From Anaerotruncus sp. (lineage in GTDB: Bacteria > Bacillota > Clostridia > Oscillospirales > Acutalibacteraceae), in assembly GCA_022009795.1 (NCBI GenBank), contig CP091724.1:1029501-1093500 (forward strand): 64,000 bases of DNA, written 5' to 3'. Below, piece by piece: positions 9,454 to 19,122 of this stretch (positions are counted from its first letter, which is position 1; each line of letters begins with the position of its first letter). The translations under genes and the position numbers were made by a program. The notes under the pieces were generated by a model, which searched no databases, was not told the DNA's origin, and was given only the letters and a program-made list of their open reading frames with translations.

Positions 9454-9838
9454 TTAAATATTTGTTTTTTTCATATCAATAATAAACTCATCTAATTTAT
9501 CAATTTCTTTTTTTAAATGAGGCACATCTATTACACCTTTTGCATTTGCAATTCTGGCTATCTGATTTATATTATTTCCAATGTTGCGAATATTTTTTTA
9601 TTTCTCCATAAAAATTGCTCTGACGGTTTTTTCTTTCGGTTTATAGCCTACAATTTCCTTATTTGATTTTCTTAAATGAGGAGTTATACTTAATATCTGA
9701 TTTATCTTTTCATCAACTACAATATAATGTGTGTATCTGCCTTGTTCAATCAATTTGTTTTTTTAAATTTATAAGGGAAGCAACAAATTCATTTCGTTCT
9801 CTTGTACTTAAATATATGGTATTTTTTTCTGCTCTCAT
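9454..9838 (-). pseudogene. MobC-like mobilisation protein remnant
   Basis: Two shifted pieces read on the minus strand. The first (9838-9610) starts MRAEKNTIYLSTRERNEF and ends in EIVGYKPKEKTVRAIF. The second (9600-9454) contains NIRNIGNNINQIARIANAKG, the signature of MobC relaxosome proteins, and ends EFIIDMKKTNI. The first 50 residues do not look like MobC, so this may be a deletion fusion of two mobile-element genes. No relaxase or integrase survives nearby. Best taken as debris of a mobilisable element. Confidence 0.55.
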
Positions 9839-9907
9839 ACTATCCACCTCGCTGTTTTCATCTGATTTGATGATATATTAAAGAGGGAATTTTTATCAAA
9901 TATGCAA

Positions 9908-9945
9908 AAAAAGGCTTCTGCCTTTTTTTGGGGCAAAAGCCTTAA
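9908..9945. terminator. Hairpin terminator downstream of guaA
   Basis: AAGGCTTCTGCC pairs with GGGCAAAAGCCTT across a T-rich loop, with A/T runs on both sides. It lies 180 bp past the guaA stop and could act in both directions. Confidence 0.55.
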
Positions 9946-10124
9946 AAATTATGTGATTTTTTTGGGTTTAGTTGCAAGCCAAAGGGGACTATTTCATCTG
10001 CCCGAAAAACACGTTTTTGAAAAAAAGTGTTGCAAAAGTGTTGCAAAAACGGTTACCCGAAAAGTTCCAACTCCCGAAACCCGCATAAATACTGGGTTTT
10101 TCGGCACATCTAAACCAAGGGGAA
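9946..10124. other. Island end next to guaA: GTTGCAA repeats and hairpin
   Basis: Contains a diverged copy of the guaA end (CCAAAGGGGACTATTT, 9980-9995), paired GTTGCAA motifs (10027-10050) and a hairpin CCGAAACCC / GGGTTTTTCGG (10074-10104). No gene. Fits the arm and core region of an integration site. Confidence 0.45.
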
Positions 10125-11687
10125 CTATTCCCACTCCACCGTTCCCGGGGGCTTAGAGGTGATATCATAAACCACTCTGTTAATATGGGCGCATTCATTT
10201 GTTATGCGATTGCTTACCTTGGCAAGAATGTCATAAGGGATACGAGCCCAATCGGCTGTCATAAAATCATCCGTAGTAACAGCGCGAATAACAACCACAT
10301 TATCATATGTTCTGTGGTCGCCCATTACGCCGACGGAATTTACACCGGGAAGCACGCAGAAGAACTGAGCAAGATTGCTTTCATAGCCGTTTTTGCTCAT
10401 TTCATCACGAAGAACCCAATCGGCATCCTGAAGAATTTTAACCTTTTCAGCGGTGATTTCACCAAGAATTCTTACTCCGAGACCCGGACCGGGGAACGGC
10501 TGGCGCCAAACAAGCTCTTTCGGTATGCCAAGCTTTTTCGCCGACCTTGCGAACTTCATCCTTAAACAGATCGCCGAGCGGCTCAATAGTATCTATAAAA
10601 TTGATATCATCGGGCTTTTTTTAACCATGTTATGATGCGTTTTGATAACGGCAGTGTTTGCCTTGCCGGCGCTTTTGCCCTTGCCGGATTCAATTCTGTC
10701 AGGATAAATTGTGCCCTGTGCGAAATAGCCGTCTTCTGCGCGTGAACGAACTTCACCCCAAAATACTTTATAAAAATTCGGTGCCGATTATTTTGCGCTT
10801 TTTCTTCCGGATCTGTTACACCCTTTGAGGCATTCCATAAAATGATCTCCGCAATTTACACGCACAAAATTCATATCAAAAAGGCTTGTGAAGGTTTGTT
10901 CAACAAAATCGCCCTCGTCCTTTCTCATAAGCCCTTGATCAACAAACACGCAGGTGAGCTGCTTACCCACCGCTCTTGAAAGCAAGCCGGCAGCAACTGA
11001 GGAATCCACTCCACCGGAAAGCCCGAGGATAACATTTTTTTATCGCCGATTTTTTTCTCTTAACTCGGCAACGGTGTTTTTTCAATGAAATTATCCATCA
11101 CCCAATCGCCATGGCAACCGCAAACCTCATAAAGGAAATTATAAAGCATTTTATTGCCGAATTCGGAATGAGTAACCTCAGGGTGAAACTGAACGGCATA
11201 GATGCTTTTTTCCGTGTTTTGCATAGCTGCGCACGGGCAATCGTTTGTGTTGCCGATAACCTGAAAGCCTGCGGGCGCGATTGCTATATAATCGGTGTGG
11301 CTCATCCAAACAACGGATTTTTGAGGCACATCCTTAAAGAGCTTTGAATTATTATCAAGCACATTAAAATCGATTTTGCCGTATTCCGAAACAGGGGCAG
11401 TTTTAACCTCGCCCTTTGCCATCCAAGCTATAAGCTGGCAACCGTAGCAAATCCCCAAAACAGGGATTCCCAAATCAAGAATATCCGGCGAATAGTGCGG
11501 CGATTCCATATCAAAAACAGAATTGGGGCCGCCGGTGAAAATAATGCCCTTGTAGTTATTATTTTTAATTTCCTCTATCGGAGTTGTATAGGGCAAAATC
11601 TCGGCATAAACCTTATGATCACGCACACGCCTTGCGATGAGCTGATTATATTGGCCGCCGAAATCAAGAACGAGAATTTTTTTCCAT
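10125..11687 (-). CDS. guaA: GMP synthase (glutamine-hydrolysing)
   Basis: Makes GMP from XMP, glutamine and ATP. The class I amidotransferase domain has GICYGCQ (nucleophile Cys) and [11 protein letters not shown]. The ATP-pyrophosphatase domain has LSGGVDSSV, and the dimerisation domain ends PPGTVEWE. Start at 11687 ([14 protein letters not shown] after removing one A) has GGAGG upstream. Shifts near 11050, 10800, 10610 and 10565 break the frame but the full-length protein is recoverable. The stop codon lies within the att-like core shared with 7026-7041. Confidence 0.95.
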
Positions 11688-11849
11688 ATTTTTCCTCCAA
11701 AACAAATATTTTTCGTACGAAATTATTATATATTATCGGGCAGGTTATTGCAAGAGAATAAACGAACAATGAAAAAAATAACCTGAAAGCAATGCATTGT
11801 TTTTGCGCCGTATTTTGCCGTGCATTTATTTCTGCACGGCAAGCAGATG

Positions 11850-11885
11850 AAAAACCGCCAATGCTTTGGCATTGACGGTTTAATT
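11850..11885 (-). terminator. Intrinsic terminator of purA
   Basis: AACCGTCAATGC / GCATTGGCGGTT stem followed on the minus strand by TTTTTC, about 95 bp past the purA stop. Confidence 0.8.
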
Positions 11886-11976
11886 ACAATTCGGCAGGCA
11901 AAGCAAACGCCTTGCCTAAAACGCTTTGAAAAAGCACTTTATAATTTGCTTTTTCAGATTAAACGAAACAAATTAT

Positions 11977-13261
11977 TTAATTTTTGTGAATTATGGCTTC
12001 TCTTTCGGGGCCGTTTGAAACCATCGTTATCGGGAATCCTATTTTGCTTTCGATAAACTCAACATAATCCCTTGTTTCCTGCGGAAGCTTATCATATTCC
12101 TTTATACCGCGGATATCGCAGTGCCAGCCCTTAAAAGTTTTGAAAACGGGCTTGCATCTTTTAAGCTTAGGTGTGGTTGGGAAATAATCAATTACTTCAC
12201 CGTCAAGCTCATAGCCGACGCACACTTTGATTTCCTCAAGATACGAAAGGCAATCCAGCGCCGTCATAACAACCTGAGTTGCGCCCTGGCATTCAACGCC
12301 GTAGCGGGTTGCAACGCAGTCAAACCAGCCTACCCTTCTCGGTCTGCCGGTTGTTGCGCCGAATTCGCCCTTATCGCCGCCGTGAAGACGAAGCTGCTGA
12401 GCCTCTTCTTCATCAAGTATTTCGGAAACAAATTCACCTGCGCCAACCGCGCTTGAATAAGCCTTTTGTTACGCAAACAATATCCTTAATTTGATTTGCG
12501 GGAATACCTGCACCTACGCAGCCGTAGCCCGCAAGAGTGGAGGAAGATGTTACCATGGGATAGATACCGAAATCGGGATCTTTAAGAGTGCCGAGCTGGC
12601 CTTCAAGCAGGATTTCCTTGCCCTCTTTAAGCGCATTTTGAATATAGGTGTGAGTGTCGCAAACAAAGGGTGCGATTTTCTCTTTATATTCCATGCATTT
12701 TGCATAAAGCTCATCCACATCAAGCAGAGGCTTGTTATAAACATATTTAAGAGTAAGATTTTTAAGAGTGCAGATATTTTTGAAGCTTTTGCTTTCAAAG
12801 TATCGTCGTCAAAAAGCTCGTTTACCTGAATACCGATTTTTTTGCATATTTATCGGAGAAGAACGGAGCTATACCGCTCTTTTTGTGGAACCGAAAGCAG
12901 CCTTGCCGAGCCTTTCCTCCTCATATTCATCAAGCTTAACATGATAAGGCATAAGAATTTGGCAGCGCTCCGAAACAAGAAGATTGGGATTAAGACCCGC
13001 TTTTTTGATATCTTCAAGCTCGCTGATAAATCTGTCTATATCAAGTGCAACGCCGTTGCCGATAATGCAAGTGGTGTTTTCGCTGCAAACGCCGCTTGGC
13101 ATAAGATGCAGTGCGAATCTGCCATGCTCATTTATAATAGTGTGGCCTGCATTTGCACCGCCCTGAAAGCGAACAACAATATCCGCCTGCTGAGCAAACA
13201 TATCTGTAATTTTGCCTTTGCCTTCGTCGCCCCAATTGGCGCCGACTATTGCTCTTACCAT
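11977..13261 (-). CDS. purA: Adenylosuccinate synthetase
   Basis: First step from IMP to AMP. The N-terminus MVRAIVGANWGDEGKGK holds the GTP-binding P-loop-like WGDEGKGK, followed by GGANAGHT. Later segments (VQ-type Arg region, GQLGTLKDPDFG and the C-terminus ending EREAIIHKN) are in three frames because of shifts near 12880, 12790, 12450 and 12330. Start at 13261 has GGAG. The adjoining guaA gives a two-gene purine interconversion block. A promoter and leader hairpin lie just upstream. Confidence 0.95.
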
Positions 13262-13297
13262 AATTACAATTTCTCCAATCACAAATAAAATAAACAT

Positions 13298-13367
13298 AAA
13301 AAAAGGGAACGGGGTTATTTCCCGTTCCCTTTGCTAATTATATATCAACTTAAAAAAATTAAGTCAA
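13298..13367 (-). promoter_or_regulatory. Promoter and leader hairpin of purA
   Basis: TTGACT (13367-13362), 17 bp, TATATA(AT) (13344-13339). Directly after the expected start point lies a perfect stem AAAGGGAACGGG / CCCGTTCCCTTT followed by seven T (13300-13332). The hairpin is either the terminator of the upstream SecB-like gene or, given that it lies inside the purA leader, an attenuator. Confidence 0.6.
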
Positions 13368-13390
13368 CCGAAATCACGCAATTTACTTAA

Positions 13391-13793
13391 TTAAGCGGGC
13401 TTTTTTTCCGCTTCCTGAGGCTTGCCGACGATTACATTATCCTTATTGAGCCTCATAATCGGAATCATAAGCCCCGGCATACCCGTAAGCGAGGTGATAT
13501 TATTGATAACCATTCTCAAAAACGGAAAGAGCTGATCAAAAGACTGCGTGTGAATATCGGCTTTTTCATCCTCTTCGCCAAACGAAAATTCGGCGGCCAT
13601 TTCAATTTTAACCTCAAAGGGGTTAAGATTGGCATCCGTGATGCGAAAGCCGAGAATGCCCACGCATTTTTTACATCATCCATATAATTAACATTATATT
13701 TCACCTGATTTTTGAAGCTTTAACTGAACACCGGGTGCAACTCTGTTTTTCAATCTCAAGCTTATTAACTTTGTAAGCATTTATAGCAACCAT
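13391..13793 (-). CDS. SecB-like chaperone family protein
   Basis: About 133 residues. It starts at 13793 (MVAINAYKVNKLEIE) with GGGGGAA upstream. Shifts in A runs near 13745, 13705 and 13670 separate the N-terminus from the clean second half. The second half runs VGILGFRITDANLNPFEVK, then FSFGEEDEKADIHTQ and PFLRMVINNITSLTGMPGL, ending KPQEAEKKPA. The beta-sheet pattern and the PFLR-x-x-x-NNITSLTGMPG block match Firmicutes proteins assigned to the SecB superfamily. Role in Gram-positives is not established. Confidence 0.65.
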
Positions 13794-13807
13794 AAACGAT
13801 TCCCCCG

Positions 13808-15247
13808 TCATTTAAACGAATAATAGATTTGGCCGTTTTCAAGCGAAGCGTTTTTATAATATGCAAGCTCCGCAATATTAACAATTTGATAGCCCTCTTC
13901 AACCAGCTTTGGCACGAAATTGCTTACCGCTTCGGCTGAGGATTCATAAATATCGTGCATAAGGATAATATCTCCGTCCGAAACATTATTCATAACGGCA
14001 TCATATGTTTTGTTTGCATCCTTTTTATGGCGCCAATCGTTTGTATCAAGACTCCAAATACAAATCGGTGCATTGGCATTTTGCTTAATCGTGTCGGATA
14101 TATAACCGCCCGTTGGCCTAAAGGCTGTCGGTTCATACCCCGTGGCTTCCTTAATTGCGTTAATTCCGTTTTTAATATCATCGGCGGTAACATCATTGCC
14201 GTAATGCGAATGATCATAGGTGTGGTTGCCGAGCTGGCAGCCGAGTTTAACCATACGCTCGGCGCATTCTTTATTGCCCTGATACTGAAGACGGTTGCCG
14301 ACTATAAAAAAGGTTGCAGAGCCGTTATATTGCTCCAATGTGTCAAGAACGATGCTCGTTGTGGCTTTATTAGGCCCGTCATCAAACGAAAGCGCAACCA
14401 TTGGCTTGTTTGGATCAAGATTTGTTCTGATATAATACGGAGCCTCAACAACCGTTATTTGGCATGTTGCCGTTTTTCCGTTAAATGTGGTGGCCGTTAT
14501 ATTTACCGTGCCGTCAGCAACGGCAACTATCTCGTTACCCTGTGCCTTTGCAACGGCATCGTTATCCGATGCATAGGTGATATTTGCAGATGCACTGCCC
14601 GAGGGAAGCACAGGTGCCAATTTAAGCTTTTCGCCTGCAAAAACATTAGTGTTTTCCTGAGGGAAAGAGATGCTTTCCGGGGCATTTTGAACAGCTACAG
14701 AGCACGCCGATGAAAGCCCGTTATATGTTTTAACGGTTAACTTTACCGTGCCGAGCGCATTACCGGTTACAGTGCCGTCTGCCCCTACAGACAGAATATT
14801 TGCATCGGACGATTCAAACAAAAATCCCGTGTTAATATCGCTGCCGTCAACGCTGAGCGGCGGTTTATAGGTTTCGCCGCTTCCGAGCGAAAATTCGGAC
14901 CGGGCAAATGCAATTCCCGTGGGGGCATCCTCAACCTGAACGGTGATTTCATTTTTGCCAACCTTTACTTTTGCATTTCCTTTGGCAACGGCAACGAATT
15001 TTCCGTTTTTATCAACCGTTACAACATCATTATTAAGACTTTTGAATTTCGGTGCTTTTTTATTATCTCCAACAGGATAATCATATTCCTGCCCAATTCC
15101 CAATATCATTGTTGAAGCAACTGCAGGAACATTTTCCTGCTTTTTTGTATTTGCCACTGCGGCTGCAACAATTGCAACAGATAATAAAATTGCAACAAAC
15201 ACAACAGCTGTTTTGATGCTAACGGATTTTTTCTTTTCCACAAACAT
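13808..15247 (-). CDS. Polysaccharide deacetylase with Ig-like (Big2) domains
   Basis: Surface-exposed NodB-type carbohydrate esterase, intact at 479 residues. One N-terminal membrane anchor (residues about 10-35) is followed by three Big2-like beta domains (about 45-270) and a NodB domain: SFDDGP (motif 1, catalytic Asp), HTYDHS (motif 2, zinc ligands), FRPTGG (motif 3) and DIILMHD (motif 5). Probable substrate is peptidoglycan or another N-acetylated cell-wall glycan. ATG at 15247 has AGGAGG upstream and overlaps the stop of the small upstream gene (TGATG). Confidence 0.93.
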   Translation of the reverse strand: MFVEKKKSVSIKTAVVFVAILLSVAIVAAAVANTKKQENVPAVASTMILGIGQEYDYPVGDNKKAPKFKSLNNDVVTVDKNGKFVAVAKGNAKVKVGKNEITVQVEDAPTGIAFARSEFSLGSGETYKPPLSVDGSDINTGFLFESSDANILSVGADGTVTGNALGTVKLTVKTYNGLSSACSVAVQNAPESISFPQENTNVFAGEKLKLAPVLPSGSASANITYASDNDAVAKAQGNEIVAVADGTVNITATTFNGKTATCQITVVEAPYYIRTNLDPNKPMVALSFDDGPNKATTSIVLDTLEQYNGSATFFIVGNRLQYQGNKECAERMVKLGCQLGNHTYDHSHYGNDVTADDIKNGINAIKEATGYEPTAFRPTGGYISDTIKQNANAPICIWSLDTNDWRHKKDANKTYDAVMNNVSDGDIILMHDIYESSAEAVSNFVPKLVEEGYQIVNIAELAYYKNASLENGQIYYSFK

Positions 15248-15429
15248 CAATTTTGCCTCCTGACTATTTCATATTCTCCGCCATCCGGGCTGAAATAACG
15301 GCAGGTTTTATCCGTGCCGCTTTGTAAAAATCTGATATATTCATCCTCATCAAGCTCAAGATCGCAAAAGCCTTCTGCCGTTTCATCATCATTAACAAAC
15401 CAACGGCATTGCTCGCACAAAGAATCCAT
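15247..15429 (-). CDS. DUF6472-like cysteine-rich small protein
   Basis: About 60 residues with CEQCRWF, CDLELDEDEYIRFL, CRYF and a C-terminal EYEIVRRQN, the pattern of the Clostridia family DUF6472, probably metal binding. Two start codons are possible. GGAG directly abuts ATG 15438, while ATG 15429 (MDSLCEQC) is nine bases downstream of it, so 15429 is preferred. Its stop overlaps the deacetylase start, implying translational coupling. Confidence 0.7.
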   Translation of the reverse strand: MDSLCEQCRWFVNDDETAEGFCDLELDEDEYIRFLQSGTDKTCRYFSPDGGEYEIVRRQN

Positions 15430-15438
15430 CTTTTTCAT

Positions 15439-15702
15439 CTCCGCCCGTTATAAACAGAATTGATATATATAAATAATTATATCTATCGGTAATGCTTATT
15501 ATACATTGAGTAAACGCGAATAGCAACAGGTAAATATACCATATATAACATTTTTAATTTATTTTTTTATATATATTTAAATTGAGTTCATCCGCTTGGC
15601 TTCAGCAAAGATCAAGTGCCGGTTCGGCAAATTACAATTATTATTCGGCAAAACGGCAGGTGCAAATGCACCTGCCGCATGTGTTATGGCCGATTAAACT
15701 AA
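15439..15702. other. Intergenic region with pckG terminator
   Basis: AT-rich, no gene seen. It contains a perfect inverted repeat CGGCAGGTGCA-AA-TGCACCTGCCG (15654-15677) followed by TTTT on the minus strand, the likely terminator of pckG. Confidence 0.7.
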
Positions 15703-17481
15703 TCAGTCAAGATTCTTTTTAACTGTTTGAAGCTCTGCTTCAAGCTCTTCGGGAAGAGTATCACCGAATTTAGCATAAAGCTCTTCAACGCCGTCAAGCT
15801 CTTTCTTCCAAGCGTCTTTATCAACATCAAGAATCTTTTCAAGATCTTCTTTAGTCATATCAAGACCTTCAAGGTTAATATCGTCTGCCTTGGGAAGATA
15901 GCCGATAGCTGTTTCAACAGCATCAACCTTGCCCTCACAACGATCGATAATCCAATCAAGAACACGAAGATTGTCGCCGAAGCCGGGCCACATGAAGTTG
16001 CCTTCATCATCCTTACGGAACCAGTTAACATTAAAGATCTTAGGAGCTTTTTCGGGATCAAGAGTTTCGCCGATTTCAATCCAGTGCTTCCAATAATCGC
16101 CCATATTATAGCCGCAGAACGGAAGCATAGCCATAGGATCACGACGAACTACACCGACTGCACCTGTTGCTGCAGCAGTTGTTTCGGAGCCCATGATGGA
16201 GCCTACGAATACACCGTGATTCCAGTTCTTTGACTGATATACAAGCGGAGTAAGCTTTGCACGGCGACCGCCGAATACGAATGCGGAAATCGGAACTCCC
16301 TGCGGATTTTCAAATTCGGAAGAAATGCAGGGGCAGTTAACTGCAGGAGCGGTGAATCTTGAGTTGGGATGAGCGCCCTTTTCATCGGATTCCTGGCCGT
16401 TCCACGGATTGCCCTTCCAATCAATGCCGTTTACCGGCGGATTCTTGTCGAGGCCTTCCCACCAAACAGTGTTATTATCAAGGTTAAGAGCAACATTTGT
16501 GAAGATAGTGCCCTTCTTTGTTGCAGCAAGAGCATTCGGATTTGATTTTTCGTTTGTGCCGGGAGCAACGCCGAAGAAGCCGTTTTCGGGGTTGATTGCA
16601 TAAAGGCGACCGTCCGGACCTTTTCTGATCCAAGCGATATCATCGCCGACGCACCAAATCTTGTAGCCCTTCTTTTTGTAGCCTTCCGGCGGAATAAGCA
16701 TTGCAAGGTTGGTTTTGCCGCATGCGCTCGGGAAAGCTGCGCAAATATATTTGATTTCTCCGTTGGGCTTTTCGAGACCGAGAATAAGCATATGCTCTGC
16801 CTGCCACATCTCTTTTTTACCGAGATAGGAAGCTATACGAAGAGCAAAGCACTTTTTACCGAGAAGTACGTTGCCGCCGTAAGCGGAGTTAACGGAGATG
16901 ATAGTGTCGTCCTCGGGGAACTGGCAGATCCATCTCTTTTCGGGATCAACATTACATTTGCAGTGCATACCGCGAACCCAATCATTGGAATCGCCGAGAG
17001 TGTCAAGAACCTTTTTGCCGATTCTTGTCATGATATTCATATTAAGAACAACATAGATTGAATCCGTGATTTCGACACCGATCTTTGAGAAAGGAGAGCC
17101 TACCGGACCCATTGAATAAGGAATGATATACATTGTTCTGCCCTGATAAGAGCCTCTTGCGATATCATAAAGCATTTTATAAGCTTTTGAGGGCTCCATC
17201 CAATGGTTTGTGGGGCCTGCATCCTTTTCTTCTTTGGAGCAGATAAGAGTTCTGTCCTCAACGCGGGCAACATCGTTTTCCGCAGTTCTGTGAAGATAAC
17301 AATCGGGAAGAAGATCTTCGTTAAGCTTAATCATTTCCCCTGTTTCAACAGCTTCTTTTTTAAGAGCGTCGATCTGCTCTTTGGAGCCGTCTATCCACAT
17401 GATCTTTGATGGCTTTAAAAGTTCTACCTTTTCATCAAGCCAAGCAAGGAGCGACGGATTTTTTGTAAGATTTGTTTCCAT
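15703..17481 (-). CDS. pckG: Phosphoenolpyruvate carboxykinase (GTP)
   Basis: Interconverts oxaloacetate and PEP with GTP/GDP. Intact, about 592 residues. It shows FPSACGKTN (kinase-1 P-loop with the mobile Cys), WCVGDDIAWIR (kinase-2 metal site), NPENGFFGVAPGT and the substrate Arg region of the GTP class; these exclude the ATP-type enzyme. Start METNLTKN at 17481 is preferred because AAGGAG is seven bases upstream; ATG 17487 is too close to it. A strong promoter lies upstream and the gene is free of frameshifts. In anaerobes the enzyme often runs in the carboxylating direction. Confidence 0.96.
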   Translation of the reverse strand: METNLTKNPSLLAWLDEKVELLKPSKIMWIDGSKEQIDALKKEAVETGEMIKLNEDLLPDCYLHRTAENDVARVEDRTLICSKEEKDAGPTNHWMEPSKAYKMLYDIARGSYQGRTMYIIPYSMGPVGSPFSKIGVEITDSIYVVLNMNIMTRIGKKVLDTLGDSNDWVRGMHCKCNVDPEKRWICQFPEDDTIISVNSAYGGNVLLGKKCFALRIASYLGKKEMWQAEHMLILGLEKPNGEIKYICAAFPSACGKTNLAMLIPPEGYKKKGYKIWCVGDDIAWIRKGPDGRLYAINPENGFFGVAPGTNEKSNPNALAATKKGTIFTNVALNLDNNTVWWEGLDKNPPVNGIDWKGNPWNGQESDEKGAHPNSRFTAPAVNCPCISSEFENPQGVPISAFVFGGRRAKLTPLVYQSKNWNHGVFVGSIMGSETTAAATGAVGVVRRDPMAMLPFCGYNMGDYWKHWIEIGETLDPEKAPKIFNVNWFRKDDEGNFMWPGFGDNLRVLDWIIDRCEGKVDAVETAIGYLPKADDINLEGLDMTKEDLEKILDVDKDAWKKELDGVEELYAKFGDTLPEELEAELQTVKKNLD

Positions 17482-17571
17482 ATTCATTCTCCTTAAATAA
17501 ATGATTTGCATTTTAAAGGGCAAAACGCGGTTGCGGACTCGTTTGCCTGCCGCCGTTTTTTACCAACATTT

Positions 17572-17600
17572 ATTATATCAAGATTTATTTTTAAATTCAA
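17572..17600 (-). promoter_or_regulatory. Strong sigma-A promoter of pckG
   Basis: TTGAAT (17600-17595), a 17-bp spacer and TATAAT (17577-17572) on the minus strand, about 90 bp upstream of the chosen start. Confidence 0.75.
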
Positions 17601-17617
17601 TAGTTATAGTTGCTAAT

Positions 17618-18639
17618 TTAACTAAAAAAATTAACATTATCTATTGGCATATTTGCATAAGCATTCAAAGAAAGAGGTGCTTTTACACCGGCAAGATATT
17701 CATAATAGCCCTGCGCGGCAACCATGGCACCGTTATCCCCGCAGTATTTAAGCTGAGGCAGCCTAAGCTGCCAGCCGTGGCGAGCACACATCTTTTCGCT
17801 TTCCGCCCTCAGCAGTGAATTTGCCGAAACGCCGCCGGCAAGCACAATTTTTTTATAGCCGAAATCCACGGCAGCCTTTTCAAAATTGCTTATAAGGCAA
17901 TCAACAACCGCCTTTTTGAAACGATGCGGCAAGATCGGCAGTGTTTATAGGGTTCCCTTTTTGAGCAGAATTATGAACGGTGTTTATAACCGATGTTTTA
18001 AGCCCGCTGAAAGAAAAATCATAAGGTGCGTTTGCAATTTTCGGATGCGGGAAAGAAAACGCATTTGCATTGCCGAGTGGGCTGATTTTATCTATACTGA
18101 TGCCACCGGGATATTCAAGACCCATTGTGCGGCCCGCCTTATCAAGCGCCTCGCCCGCGGCGTCATCACGCGTTTTGCCGATTATTTTATAATCCGTGTA
18201 GCTGTTTACCGCCACGATATGCGAATGGCCGCCGCTGACAACAAGGCACAAAAACGGCGGTTCCAAATCTGAAGTAAGATAATTTGCCGCAATGTGAGAA
18301 CGCAGATGGTGCACCGGCACAAGCGGCTTGCCCGAAGCTGCGGAAAGCCCCTTTGCAAAATTGACGCCAACAAGCAGCGCACCTATAAGCCCGGGAGCAT
18401 ATGTAACGGCTATCGCCTCGATATCGGCAAGCGTGCAATTTGCCTGCAAAAGTGCCTCGGTCACAACGCCGCTTATCGATTCGGCATGGCGGCGCGAAGC
18501 GATTTCCGGCACAACGCCGCCGTAAAGCTTATGCTCATCCAGCGAGGTTGCCACAACATTTGAAAGCACATTTCTGCCGTTTTCCACAACGGCGGCGGCA
18601 GTTTCGTCGCATGAGGATTCAATTCCGAGTATTTTTCAA
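17618..18639 (-). CDS. tsaD: tRNA threonylcarbamoyladenosine synthase subunit TsaD
   Basis: Transfers threonylcarbamoyl to A37 of ANN-decoding tRNAs. ASKHA fold with metal-binding [12 protein letters not shown] (HxxxH), [19 protein letters not shown] and [12 protein letters not shown]. The N-terminus [17 protein letters not shown] is out of frame by one extra A. A TTG at 18639 with AAGGAGG upstream is the best start, overlapping the end of rimI. A second shift near 17920 splits the C-terminal third. The rimI-tsaD pairing is common in Firmicutes. Confidence 0.93.
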
Positions 18640-19108
18640 TTTTTCCGCGCCTCCTTCACAGGGCTTATCCCTTTTCATTAAAACGGCATTTTCCGTGGGC
18701 ATTGAATAATAATCCTTACGCACGCCCGTGTCATAAAAATCCCAGTGATTTATAAAGTGCAATCGCGGGCGCATTGCTTTCGCGCACATCAAGAAAAACA
18801 TCGCAATCAGCCTCATCAAGCGCTTTTGTAAGCACGGCGCGGGCAATTCCCCTGCCGCGATATTCGGGCAAAACCGCCACGCGAACGATATCCGCCTCGC
18901 CCGTGAGGGCATAAATGCCCACATAACCGACGGCCTTGCCGCCCGTTATCGCCACATAAAAGCGCGAAAATTCATTTTCAAGCTCCGCGGCGATTGCAAT
19001 TTCGTTCCACGGGCGCGAAAAACATTCGCTTTCGATTTTTGCCACATCCGCAGTATATTCGGTTGTGAGCCTTATAATTTTAAAATCCGTTTTCATTGTT
19101 TTTTTCAC
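18619..19108 (-). CDS. rimI: Ribosomal-protein-alanine N-acetyltransferase
   Basis: GNAT fold: [17 protein letters not shown] is the acetyl-CoA pyrophosphate loop and [18 protein letters not shown] is the typical RimI end. A +1 T near 18742 shifts the last 40 residues, which end near 18619 inside the tsaD start region. Start is either GTG 19108 or ATG 19096; no strong ribosome site separates them. It lies between polA and tsaD. Confidence 0.88.
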
Positions 19109-19122
19109 TTAAATTTATTTTT

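Noticed and set aside
11688..11849. Possible purine riboswitch upstream of guaA
   Set aside because: I could not find the conserved aptamer core or an associated terminator in this stretch.
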